26,255 bases of DNA, taken from Candidatus Segatella violae (lineage in GTDB: Bacteria > Bacteroidota > Bacteroidia > Bacteroidales > Bacteroidaceae). The notes below the pieces were generated by a model, which searched no databases, had not been told where the DNA came from, and saw only the letters and a list, made by a program, of their open reading frames with translations. The position numbers were made by a program, and so were the translations under genes. How positions within the stretch are numbered: the stretch's first letter is position 1; every line of letters starts with the position of its first letter. The stretch spans positions 1 through 26,255 of the forward strand of contig DJSH01000004.1 of NCBI GenBank assembly GCA_002440225.1, written 5' to 3'. Below, piece after piece: positions 7,915 through 15,320 of this stretch.

Positions 7915-7945
7915 CAAAGTTACAAAAAATAACGAGACCAACAAA
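7915..7945 (-). promoter_or_regulatory. Distal consensus promoter upstream of asd
   Basis: On the minus strand TTTG (7945-7942) is followed after 19 bp by TAACTTTG (7922-7915), a full match to the Bacteroidetes consensus. Transcription would start near 7908 and give asd a leader of about 228 nt. A short reading frame (7900 to 7718, minus) lies in this leader: it has a hydrophobic segment and a lipobox-like LAYSC but is not assignable to a family. The rest of the 7680-8026 gap is AT-rich and holds no gene I can support. Confidence 0.5.
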
Positions 7946-7985
7946 GAAAATGCATGAAAAAGGAACTCACTTCCCATATTTTTAC

Positions 7986-7993
7986 TAACTTTG
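7986..7993 (+). promoter_or_regulatory. -7 box of the DUF3298 lipoprotein gene
   Basis: TAACTTTG followed by CA lies 34 bp before ATG 8027. No clear TTTG is present at -33. Its position shows that the in-frame TTG at 7991 cannot be the start codon, because it falls inside the promoter. Confidence 0.45.
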
Positions 7994-8026
7994 CAACAAG
8001 TTACAAAACATCAAACATTGACGAAT

Positions 8027-8965
8027 ATGAAAAAGATAAGTTATTATACATTTTTGCTATTGGCTTCCTGCTTGCAGATTGCATTGGGGAGCTGTAAATC
8101 TGCCACTACCAAGGCAGCTGCCGAGGAATTGCAAACAGATAGCGTGGACTCCACATCGACAACAGAGAAGCTGTTTGCCACCGACAGCATCCAGTTTGCG
8201 AAAGCATCCAAGGATTCCACCATCACTAGCCATATCGTGATAGACTATCCTTCGGGCGACGACGACCTCGACATCGCCGTAAGAAAGTATATCGCTCAAG
8301 AACTGAGCGACCTACACTTGCCTGGAATCAGCGATGAACCTACCACCCAGAAGACCCCTAAATTCAAGGGAAGCCTTGATAAGCAAGGCGACAAAGAAGG
8401 AATCATTGAAAAAGGAAAGGAATTGGTCGATTTCTTCGGCAACAGCAATTACCTGTTCTTAGAGAAAGAACTGAAGGACATCAAACAGTATAGTGCCGAT
8501 GCCGAGATATACATGAGCTACGAGGCTAACGTCCGTAAGACTGGCGAGACCGCCCACTATCTTACCTACAATAGCAACACCTACACTTTCGAGGGAGGAG
8601 CGCATGGTTCGGCAACCGACTACTCCGTCAACATCGACAAAGCGACAGGCAAGGTGCTGAAGGAGACCGTTGACACCACTCAGGTGAAAGCCCTGCAACC
8701 CATCTTGCGCAAGGGAGTGTTGCGATATTTCAAGGCACAAGGCGACAAGGACATCACCGAGAAGAATCTGGGCGATTATCTCTTCATCGAGAAGGGAATC
8801 ATCCCGCTTCCCAAGTATGCCCCATACTTGGCAAAAGATGGTGTACACTTCATCTACCAGCAATACGAGATAGGTCCATACGCCATGGGGATGGTATCAT
8901 TCGTGGTTCCTTATAGCGACATCAAGGCTTTCCTGACAGCCGATGCTCTTCGACTGATAAAATAA
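8027..8965 (+). CDS. DUF3298/RsiV-like lipoprotein
   Basis: This is a 312-residue lipoprotein: a basic start (MKKIS), a hydrophobic stretch and the lipobox ALGSC with lipidated Cys at residue 23. A Ser/Thr/Asp-rich linker follows, then a DUF4163/DUF3298 arrangement with the typical EGGAHGS motif, DKATGKVL, and a C-terminal half close to RsiV/PdaC-type domains. RsiV relatives can bind lysozyme in Firmicutes, but in Bacteroidota such lipoproteins are uncharacterised, so function stays open; it should sit in the cell envelope. The start is ATG 8027 rather than the TTG at 7991, because the signal peptide fits and the TTG lies within the promoter. It is monocistronic: the next gene has its own promoter. 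Confidence 0.8.
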   Translation: MKKISYYTFLLLASCLQIALGSCKSATTKAAAEELQTDSVDSTSTTEKLFATDSIQFAKASKDSTITSHIVIDYPSGDDDLDIAVRKYIAQELSDLHLPGISDEPTTQKTPKFKGSLDKQGDKEGIIEKGKELVDFFGNSNYLFLEKELKDIKQYSADAEIYMSYEANVRKTGETAHYLTYNSNTYTFEGGAHGSATDYSVNIDKATGKVLKETVDTTQVKALQPILRKGVLRYFKAQGDKDITEKNLGDYLFIEKGIIPLPKYAPYLAKDGVHFIYQQYEIGPYAMGMVSFVVPYSDIKAFLTADALRLIK

Positions 8966-9028
8966 AGAAACTCAACGATAGATAAAACAAAGAAGCTCTT
9001 CGCAGAGATAGAATAAAGCGACAAAAGC

Positions 9029-9059
9029 TTTGCACTTTTAAGAATTATTCGTACCTTTG
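9029..9059 (+). promoter_or_regulatory. Consensus promoter of the antiporter-lolD operon
   Basis: TTTG (9029-9032), 19 bp, TACCTTTG (9052-9059), followed by CAG: a complete Bacteroidetes promoter, 19 bp before the antiporter ATG at 9079. The leader is therefore only about 10-15 nt. Confidence 0.7.
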
Positions 9060-9078
9060 CAGGCAAAAACGAAAGCCA

Positions 9079-11238
9079 ATGATTAATATCGCCCTATATT
9101 TTCCGATAACCGACCCTACGTTGATATTCTTCGTAGTGATGCTCATCATCCTCTTTGCCCCCATCATCATGGGCAAACTTCGCATTCCCCACATCATCGG
9201 CATGGTGCTGGCGGGCGTGCTTGTCGGCAAGTATGGGCTGAACATCCTGGAGCGTGACTCCTCCTTCGAGCTTTTCGGCAAGGTGGGACTCTACTACATC
9301 ATGTTCCTAGCCGCACTGGAGATGGACATGGAGGGCATGAAGAAAAACAAGTCCAGACTGTTTGTCTTCGGATTGCTCACCTTCAGCATCCCCTTCATTC
9401 TCACTTACTTGATGGGCATTTACCTGCTCGACTATCTCCCGAAGGCGGCATTGCTGTTGGGCTGCATCATGGCTTCCAACACGCTGATAGCCTACCCTAT
9501 CGTGGCGAGATACGGCTTGCAACAGAAGCCGAGCGTCACGCTGAGCGTGGGGTCCAGCATGCTGTCGCTGTTGATGGCGTTGGTGGTATTGGCGGGTTTG
9601 GTAGCCTCGTTCAGCGACCACGACGGCATCTTGTTCTGGCTTTTGTTTGCCTTGAAGTTCGGAGCTTACTGCGCAGGCATGATTCTCTTGATACCCCGAC
9701 TCACCCGATGGTTCTTGCGAAGATACAGCGATGCGGTGATGCAGTTCATCTTCGTGATGGCGATGCTTTTCATGAGCGCAGCCTTCTCGCAGTTGGTGGG
9801 CATCGAGGGTGTATTTGGAGCCTTCTTCGCCGGTCTTATATTAAATAGGTATATCCCACATGTATCCCCACTGATGAATCGCATCGAATTCATCGGCAAT
9901 GCTCTCTTCATCCCTTACTTCCTGATAGGTGTGGGCATGCTCATCAATCTCGGCTTGCTCTTCCAGGGCACTCATATCTTGTGGGTAGTGTTCTGCATCG
10001 TATTCTTCGGCACCTTGGGTAAGGCGATTGCCGCCTACGCCGCTTGCCTGGGATTCAAGTTGCCCATCTCTTCTGGACACATGATGTTTGGACTGACCTC
10101 CGCCCATGCCGCCGGAGGTATCGCCATGGTGATGGTGGGTATGCGATTGCTAGTGGGGCCGAACACTTATCTCGTAAACGACGACATGCTCAACGGCGTG
10201 GTCATCATGATACTATGCACCTGCGTCATCTCCTCCATCATCACCGATAGTTCCGCTCGTAAGATTGTGCTTCGGGACAAGGAATTGCCTGATGCCGAGG
10301 GAGAGGGCAAGCGAAAGGCTTACGATGAGAAGATTCTCATACCAGTGAAATACCCTGAGTATGCCGACAACTTGATGAACCTGGCGCTCTTGGTGAGAAA
10401 CCAGAAGCTGAACCGAGGACTCATTTGCCTCAACGTGGTCTATGAGGACAAGGACATGCGATACAACCAAGAACAGGGGCGCCAACTCCTGGACCATTGC
10501 AGCCAGTTGGCTGCCGCCACCGACGTGATGACCCAAACGCAGGTGCGCATCGCCGCCAACATCGCCAACGGCATCAAGCATGCCTTCAACGAGTTCCAAT
10601 GCTCCGAGATTATCATCGGCATGCACATGCACCCGGAGGTTTCGCCTAAGTTCTGGGGAGAGTTCCACCAGAGCCTCTTCAACGGACTGAGCCGTCAAAT
10701 CATCATGGCACGTATCAAGCAACCGCTCAATACACTTCGCCGAATTCAAGTGGCAGTGCCATCGAGAGCCGAGTTTGAGCCAGGCTTCTATCGCTGGCTC
10801 GAAAGATTAGCACGACTCGCCGGTAACCTCGACTGCCGCATCCAGTTCCATGGCAGACAGGAGACCTTGGCGCTCATCAACGAATATATCCGCAATCGCC
10901 ACAACGAGGTGCGAGCCGACTATACCCAGATGGATCACTGGAATGAGTTGCCACAGTTGGCTGCACAGATTTCATCCGACCACCTGTTTGTCGTGGTCAC
11001 CGCCCGCAAGGGAACGGTATCTTACAAGACCGCCCTGGAGCGTCTGCCAGAGGAAATCACCAAGTTCTTCTCAGGCACCAACCTAATGATCATCTTCCCC
11101 GACCAGTTTGGCGATGCCTACGGCGAGAGCCTTACCTTTGCCGAGCCTCAGCACCAGGAGGAAATCAGTGCCTACGTGGCATTCAACCAGTGGCTGATGA
11201 AGAACAGTATGTGGCTTAAAAAGAAATTCAAGAAATAA
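9079..11238 (+). CDS. CPA2-family Na+(K+)/H+ antiporter with C-terminal USP-like region
   Basis: This is a 719-residue membrane protein. Residues 1 to about 395 form the Na+/H+ exchanger domain of the CPA2 (KefB/NapA-like) family with about 12 membrane segments; GKLRIPHIIGMVLAGVLVG, FGAFFAGLILNRY and the broken-helix region GLTSAHAAGGIAMVMVG are recognisable. Residues about 425-700 are soluble and look like two universal-stress-protein-like units (DEKILIPVKYPEYADNLMN at 416-434; RRIQVAVPSRAEFEPGFYRW at about 554). It exchanges a monovalent cation for protons at the inner membrane, probably for pH or salt balance; the cation cannot be read from the sequence. The lolD-type gene follows after 21 bp in the same operon. 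Confidence 0.85.
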   Translation: MINIALYFPITDPTLIFFVVMLIILFAPIIMGKLRIPHIIGMVLAGVLVGKYGLNILERDSSFELFGKVGLYYIMFLAALEMDMEGMKKNKSRLFVFGLLTFSIPFILTYLMGIYLLDYLPKAALLLGCIMASNTLIAYPIVARYGLQQKPSVTLSVGSSMLSLLMALVVLAGLVASFSDHDGILFWLLFALKFGAYCAGMILLIPRLTRWFLRRYSDAVMQFIFVMAMLFMSAAFSQLVGIEGVFGAFFAGLILNRYIPHVSPLMNRIEFIGNALFIPYFLIGVGMLINLGLLFQGTHILWVVFCIVFFGTLGKAIAAYAACLGFKLPISSGHMMFGLTSAHAAGGIAMVMVGMRLLVGPNTYLVNDDMLNGVVIMILCTCVISSIITDSSARKIVLRDKELPDAEGEGKRKAYDEKILIPVKYPEYADNLMNLALLVRNQKLNRGLICLNVVYEDKDMRYNQEQGRQLLDHCSQLAAATDVMTQTQVRIAANIANGIKHAFNEFQCSEIIIGMHMHPEVSPKFWGEFHQSLFNGLSRQIIMARIKQPLNTLRRIQVAVPSRAEFEPGFYRWLERLARLAGNLDCRIQFHGRQETLALINEYIRNRHNEVRADYTQMDHWNELPQLAAQISSDHLFVVVTARKGTVSYKTALERLPEEITKFFSGTNLMIIFPDQFGDAYGESLTFAEPQHQEEISAYVAFNQWLMKNSMWLKKKFKK

Positions 11239-11259
11239 ATCCCCAAAAAATTAGATACA

Positions 11260-11967
11260 ATGATAGATATAAAAGGTATAACCAAGAGCTTCGGCTCGCT
11301 GCAGGTACTCAAGGGCATCGACCTGCACATCGACAAAGGCGAGGTGGTGAGTATCGTCGGACCTAGTGGTGCCGGCAAGACCACCTTGCTCCAGATTATC
11401 GGTACCCTCGACAAGCCAGACAGTGGCAGCATCGTGGTAGACGGTGTGGATGTGCGCAGCCTCAGCACCAAGAAGTTGAGCGACTTCCGCAACCAGCACC
11501 TGGGCTTCGTGTTCCAGTTTCACCAGCTCCTGCCCGAGTTCACAGCATTGGAGAACATCATGATTCCTGCCTTCATCGCCGGTAAGAGCAGAAAGGAAGC
11601 CAAGGAGCGTGCCGAGGAACTCTTGGCATTCATGGGCTTGAGCGACAGGGCGGGCCACAAGCCAGCCGAACTATCAGGAGGCGAGAAGCAGCGTGTAGCC
11701 GTGGCGAGAGCCTTGGTCAACAATCCAGCAGTCATCCTAGCCGACGAGCCATCGGGCAGTCTCGACACCAAGAACAAGGCAGAGCTTCATCAGCTTTTCT
11801 TCGACCTGAGAGACAAGTTCGGCCAGACCTTCGTCATCGTTACCCACGATGAGGGCTTGGCAGCCATCACCGACCGCACCATCCACCTCAAGGACGGAAT
11901 GATAGAGAAAACAGTAGAGGTCAAGAATCAAGAGAACGAGACGGAGACAGAAGATAATATCGTATAA
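11260..11967 (+). CDS. lolD: ABC transporter ATP-binding protein, LolD type
   Basis: This 235-residue ATPase has Walker A GPSGAGKTT (residues 34-42), the Q-loop FVFQFHQLLPEFTALEN, the signature LSGGEKQRVAVARAL, Walker B AVILADEPSGSLD and the switch histidine in VTHDE. The combination and size match LolD/MacB-type ATPases, which power extraction of lipoproteins from the inner membrane for transfer to the outer membrane. The permease (LolC/E) is not encoded in the window, so assignment to Lol rather than another FtsX-like ABC system rests on the ATPase only. It has a short acidic C-terminal tail (NETETEDN). It is co-transcribed with the antiporter upstream. Confidence 0.78.
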   Translation: MIDIKGITKSFGSLQVLKGIDLHIDKGEVVSIVGPSGAGKTTLLQIIGTLDKPDSGSIVVDGVDVRSLSTKKLSDFRNQHLGFVFQFHQLLPEFTALENIMIPAFIAGKSRKEAKERAEELLAFMGLSDRAGHKPAELSGGEKQRVAVARALVNNPAVILADEPSGSLDTKNKAELHQLFFDLRDKFGQTFVIVTHDEGLAAITDRTIHLKDGMIEKTVEVKNQENETETEDNIV

Positions 11968-11971
11968 TTTA

Positions 11972-12123
11972 TCAAGAATTAGAGAATTAGAGAATCTCTT
12001 TCCTCCCATTGATTTGAAAAAATAAAATTAGAGAATTGGCTTCGCCAAGTCCTCTTCCTAAAATTCTCATGAATTCATTGACAGTTTAAGGTTAGAATGA
12101 TTCTTAAATTCTCTAATTCTTGA
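11972..12123 (+). repeat. 152-bp inverted-repeat (MITE-like) element
   Basis: TCAAGAATTAGAGAATT (11972-11988) and its exact inverse AATTCTCTAATTCTTGA (12107-12123) bound a 152-bp AT-rich block. Inside, the motif ATTAGAGAATT recurs near 12030, and TTGGC-TTC-GCCAA forms a small hairpin (about 12036-12048). It fills nearly all of the gap between lolD and the CvfB-type gene and begins 5 bp after the lolD stop. As a transcript it would fold into a long stem. No coding potential is seen. Confidence 0.55.
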
Positions 12124-12140
12124 CAAAAAATAATAGACTA

Positions 12141-12983
12141 ATGAGCAAACAGATAAAACTCGGCGATTACAATCGCCTTCGCATAGTAAAGAAAGTAGAT
12201 TTCGGATTGTATCTCGACGGAGGTGACGAAGGAGAGATACTCCTCCCTTCCCGCTACGTACCCGATGGCGTAAGCATCGGCGACGAACTGGACGTCTTCC
12301 TCTATCTCGACCAAGACGAGCGCATGATTGCCACCACAGAGAAGCCTTTGGCAAAGGTGGGCGACTTCGCCTACCTCGAAGTGAAATGGGTCAACGAATA
12401 CGGTGCCTTCCTGGGCTGGGGCCTGATGAAAGACATCTTCTGCCCATTCCGTGAGCAGAAGAAGCGCATGGTCATCGGCAACTCCTACATCGTGCATGTC
12501 CACATCGACGAGGAGAGCTACCGCATCGTAGCCTCTGCCAAGGTGGAGCGATACATGAGCGAGGAGCATCCTCACTACCGCCATGGCGACGAGGTGGACT
12601 TGCTGATTTGGCAGAAGACCGACCTCGGCTTCAAGGTCATCATCGACAACAAATATCCGGGCTTGCTCTATCAAGACCAGATATTTCAGTATATCCATGC
12701 TGGCGACAAGATGAAGGGCTACATCGGCAGAGTACGTCCAGACGGAAAGATAGACGTCACCCTACAGAAGACGGGCATCCAGCAGACCGCCGACTTTGCC
12801 GAAACCCTCTACCAGTATCTCCTGGACAACGACGGCGAGTGCGACCTCGGCGACAAGAGCGAGGCAGACGACATCTACGAGCGATTCCACGTGAGCAAGA
12901 AGGTATATAAGCGTGCCGTGGGCGACCTCTACAAGAAACGCCTCATCACCGTGAGTCCGATGAGCATCCGACTGGCGGAATAA
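12141..12983 (+). CDS. CvfB-type S1 RNA-binding protein
   Basis: This 280-residue protein of the CvfB/YitL family has several tandem S1-like OB folds followed by a winged-helix end. The first repeat reads DYNRLRIVKKVDFGLYLDGG (residues 8-27), the second GDFAYLEVKWVNEYGAFLGW, and a later one DKMKGYIGRVRPDGKIDVTL. The C-terminal part (DKSEADDIYERFHVSKKVYK onwards) is the winged helix. CvfB in Staphylococcus binds RNA and influences virulence gene expression; in Bacteroidota the role is not established. ATG 12141 is chosen over the TTG at 12120 because that TTG lies in the inverted-repeat element and the protein similarity begins at MSKQIKLGDY. It ends 3 bp from the convergent HU-family gene. 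Confidence 0.85.
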   Translation: MSKQIKLGDYNRLRIVKKVDFGLYLDGGDEGEILLPSRYVPDGVSIGDELDVFLYLDQDERMIATTEKPLAKVGDFAYLEVKWVNEYGAFLGWGLMKDIFCPFREQKKRMVIGNSYIVHVHIDEESYRIVASAKVERYMSEEHPHYRHGDEVDLLIWQKTDLGFKVIIDNKYPGLLYQDQIFQYIHAGDKMKGYIGRVRPDGKIDVTLQKTGIQQTADFAETLYQYLLDNDGECDLGDKSEADDIYERFHVSKKVYKRAVGDLYKKRLITVSPMSIRLAE

Positions 12984-12986
12984 TAT

Positions 12987-13628
12987 TTATTTTCTAGAAG
13001 ACCTCACCCATACTTTATGGCTATGCTGCCCCGTGGAACGTAGAGGACTATTCTCTTCGGCACATATCTCCTTGAGTTCCAGCGAGGCAGCGGTGCGGCT
13101 GAGGTTATTGATAGCGGCATAGTCGGTGAGGCCGATGAACCCTCGGTCGTCTATCACCTGCAAGGCTCGGGCGATGCGCTCCTCACGAGTGTAAAGCTCC
13201 TTGCGAATAACCTTTACGCCGCCCATATCTCGTTCCAAATCACGGTCGGTCTCTCTTTTGAGGTCTTTCAGCAACTCGGGCGAAGCCTTGAAGTTGACGT
13301 TCTTCACTCCCACCTTACGATAAGTCATCTTGTCAGTGTCGCTCTGCATCTCCTGGGGCTTTTCATCCTCAAAACCAAGCGACAAGGAAAAGGTGCCCAA
13401 CTCACCGAGGGTTATATTATACCCCATGGAAAGCAACCGCACCAACGTATCGTGAATGTCCATCATCACCGCCTCTGCCACGCTCTTGGACAAGGCATGA
13501 TTGTATGAATGCATATAGTCAACAAACTCAGAGGTTGACAATGTGCGATTACTCACTAACTTTGGATAAACTTTGCGCTTGCCTGTATTGCGCAAATCAG
13601 TCATTTCTACTAGCTTATACTTCGGCAT
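12987..13628 (-). CDS. HU-family DNA-binding protein with C-terminal helix-turn-helix
   Basis: This 213-residue protein belongs to the long HU-related group found in Bacteroidales. Residues 1 to about 125 form the HU-like fold: NRTLSTSEFVDYM, VAEAVMMDIHDTLVRLLSMG, and the beta segment GYNITLGELGTFSLSLG. Residues about 147-213 look like a winged or simple helix-turn-helix: TREERIARALQVIDDRG, then GLTDYAAINNLSRTAASLEL. Such an extension would allow sequence-specific binding in addition to HU-type bending. The upstream leader carries four palindromes of a kind such a domain could bind, so autoregulation is an attractive guess but unproven. The neighbour on the 5' side is the unrelated TlpA operon with its terminator. 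Confidence 0.82.
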   Translation of the reverse strand: MPKYKLVEMTDLRNTGKRKVYPKLVSNRTLSTSEFVDYMHSYNHALSKSVAEAVMMDIHDTLVRLLSMGYNITLGELGTFSLSLGFEDEKPQEMQSDTDKMTYRKVGVKNVNFKASPELLKDLKRETDRDLERDMGGVKVIRKELYTREERIARALQVIDDRGFIGLTDYAAINNLSRTAASLELKEICAEENSPLRSTGQHSHKVWVRSSRK

Positions 13629-13726
13629 GATTGAATCCTTTCTTTGTTATTAAATTTATAGTTCTCCTAGCTTTAGTTGTTATTATAACTAGGTTCTTTT
13701 GTTATTTTCTATAGAAGTATTCTATG

Positions 13727-13804
13727 TTCAGCGTCGTTGAACTTATGTTCAGCAACGTTGAATACAAGTTCAACAACGTTGAATTTAAGTTCAACGACGT
13801 TGAA
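13727..13804 (-). repeat. Four 15-bp palindromes at 21-bp period (operator-like array)
   Basis: TTCAGCGTCGTTGAA (13727), TTCAGCAACGTTGAA (13748), TTCAACAACGTTGAA (13769) and TTCAACGACGTTGAA (13790) start exactly 21 bp apart, with 6-bp AT-rich spacers. The consensus TTCAACGWCGTTGAA is a perfect dyad. A 21-bp period is two helical turns, so all sites face the same side of DNA. The array lies between the predicted promoter (13822-13853) and the HU-family start codon, so it would be in the transcribed leader. It could be a protein-binding array, a set of four small RNA hairpins, or an expanded simple repeat. Confidence 0.75.
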
Positions 13805-13821
13805 CATAAAATTTCCCTATG

Positions 13822-13853
13822 CAAAGATACAATTTTATCTAATAGAATGCAAG
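13822..13853 (-). promoter_or_regulatory. Promoter of the HU-family gene
   Basis: On the minus strand TATCTTTG (13829-13822), followed by CA, matches the -7 element; CTTG (13853-13850) lies 20 bp upstream as a near-consensus -33. Transcription should start near 13815, giving a leader of about 190 nt that contains the palindrome array. Confidence 0.55.
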
Positions 13854-13872
13854 ACTTTTCCTAGATTTAACA

Positions 13873-13908
13873 CAAAAAAATAGGCACGCCATCTGCTGAC
13901 GTGCCTAT
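13873..13908 (-). terminator. Terminator of the SusCD-TlpA operon
   Basis: ATAGGCACG (13880-13888) and CGTGCCTAT (13900-13908) form a perfect 9-bp stem with an 11-nt loop. Read on the minus strand the stem is followed by a run of seven T (bases 13880-13874). It lies 53 bp after the stop of the last TlpA-like gene. Confidence 0.8.
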
Positions 13909-13961
13909 ATCTATCTTTTGACGCTATTCTTTGAGTCTGAAAAAGCACCTATATTCTTTTA

Positions 13962-15314
13962 TTACCTCAAGGCATCATCTATAAACTTGATGATGTTCTC
14001 ATCCGATGGACGAGGGGCATCGAGCGAGATGATCTTTCCCTCCTTGTCGAAGAACAAGAAGCGAGGTATCGCATCGATGTCATAATTCTTACAGAGCTGA
14101 GACTGAAAATTGTCGGGACAGATGAACTGACGCCACTGAGGTTTGTCTGCCTTCAACTTGGCAAGCCATTTCGTCTTGTTGGTATCCAGGGAGATACTGA
14201 TCAGCTCTATGTCTTTGTTGTCCTTGTAATGCTGATAGAGTTTTTCCATGTAAGGAATCTCCATGCAACAAGGACCGCACCAAGTAGCCCAGCAGTCGAT
14301 GTACACGGCCTTGCCTCGCAAGTCGGCGAGCGAGAGCTGCTTGCCATTCTTGTCTGTCATCGTGAAGTCGGCAGCTTGGCTTCCCTTCTTCAGTTTTACA
14401 TAATGAGCGTAAACCTTCTCAGCCTCAGCCCATCCCTGCTTGTTGGTGGACACCTTCTTGTAAGCCGCCATCATCTCGTCCATATCCTCAGGTGCCTGGC
14501 GCAGGAACTGCACGATCTGGCTGTCAGCAAAACGATTGATGATTTCCTGGTTTGTAAAAGCCTTGGCAAGGATACTGAAGCCGCCATCTTTCTCCGCAGA
14601 AGGATAGGCCATGGAGTACCAGCGAAGATAGTTGTTGCAGAAGTCCATGTTCCTCACATCGTTGTGGTCGGTAGATTCCACCCAGTTCACGAAGTCCTTG
14701 TCCAAGAGGTGTTTCTTATTGTCCGACCACACCCAACGGAACAGTTCGCTTGAGGCGAAATCATCCAACTGCCCATTCATCATCCGACGGAACGCAAGGC
14801 TCTTCACCTGATTGGCAGCCACCATGTAAGTTTCCACCTCCGATGTCCACTGCTGGCGATAGGCATTGAAACCGATAGTGTCTAATCGCTCAAATGGCCA
14901 GGCATCGCACAAGTCATAGGGCGCATGACTACCCAAGTACTCATAACAATCCTTGTTGTCACCCTGATACTCGAAGGTGGCAGGTTTCACTTCTTCAGTA
15001 TTTTTCTTGCCGCCCTTATTCTCGGTCACGTTCACCTGAAAACGAATGCCATCTTCCAAGAACACCTGGCAGAACGCCTTCTTATCCTCCAATCCAAAAT
15101 AAGCGACATTAGGTCCCAACACTTTGACATCCTTAGAGAAAGTACCATCCTTGGCTATCTGCATGGTGTCAGTCTGCTGCACGCTGTCGCCCATCTGGAT
15201 GAGGAGTACGTTGCCACCAGAATAGTTGGTTATCTTGCCCGTAAGATGGGCTGTGGCTGCTGCTCCGAGAGAGAAGCCCGAAAGCAGAGCCAATGCTAAC
15301 ATTTTAATTTTCAT
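13962..15314 (-). CDS. TlpA-like thiol-disulfide oxidoreductase with DUF4369-type N-terminal domain
   Basis: This 450-residue exported protein has a signal peptide (MKIKMLALALLSGFSLGAAA) and an N-terminal beta-rich DUF4369-like domain (about residues 22-100; HLTGKITNYSGGNVLLIQ). A helical middle follows, and then a C-terminal thioredoxin domain from about residue 310 (GSQAADFTMTDKNGKQLSLA) with the active site WCGPC (C346, C349) and the cis-proline region IDAIPRFLFFD. It should reduce or rearrange disulfides in the periplasm. It is the last gene of the fecR-susC-susD-tlpA-tlpA operon, 6 bp after the other TlpA gene. The pairing suggests the imported substrate, or the transport proteins themselves, need thiol chemistry. 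Confidence 0.87.
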   Translation of the reverse strand: MKIKMLALALLSGFSLGAAATAHLTGKITNYSGGNVLLIQMGDSVQQTDTMQIAKDGTFSKDVKVLGPNVAYFGLEDKKAFCQVFLEDGIRFQVNVTENKGGKKNTEEVKPATFEYQGDNKDCYEYLGSHAPYDLCDAWPFERLDTIGFNAYRQQWTSEVETYMVAANQVKSLAFRRMMNGQLDDFASSELFRWVWSDNKKHLLDKDFVNWVESTDHNDVRNMDFCNNYLRWYSMAYPSAEKDGGFSILAKAFTNQEIINRFADSQIVQFLRQAPEDMDEMMAAYKKVSTNKQGWAEAEKVYAHYVKLKKGSQAADFTMTDKNGKQLSLADLRGKAVYIDCWATWCGPCCMEIPYMEKLYQHYKDNKDIELISISLDTNKTKWLAKLKADKPQWRQFICPDNFQSQLCKNYDIDAIPRFLFFDKEGKIISLDAPRPSDENIIKFIDDALR

Positions 15315-15320
15315 GACTAT

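Noticed and set aside
7713..7988. Plus-strand 91-codon hydrophobic frame between asd and the lipoprotein gene
   Set aside because: It starts with GTG inside the asd leader, ends inside the next promoter and shows no recognisable domain; AT-rich DNA gives such hydrophobic frames by chance.
7991..8026. Longer start (TTG) for the DUF3298 lipoprotein
   Set aside because: The TTG lies inside the -7 promoter element and the added residues would precede a normal signal peptide.
12120..12140. Longer start (TTG) for the CvfB-type protein
   Set aside because: It lies in the inverted-repeat element, and the family similarity starts at ATG 12141.
13727..13804. CRISPR-like repeat array
   Set aside because: Repeat units are only 15 bp with 6-bp AT-rich spacers that resemble each other, and no cas gene is near; an operator-type array fits better.
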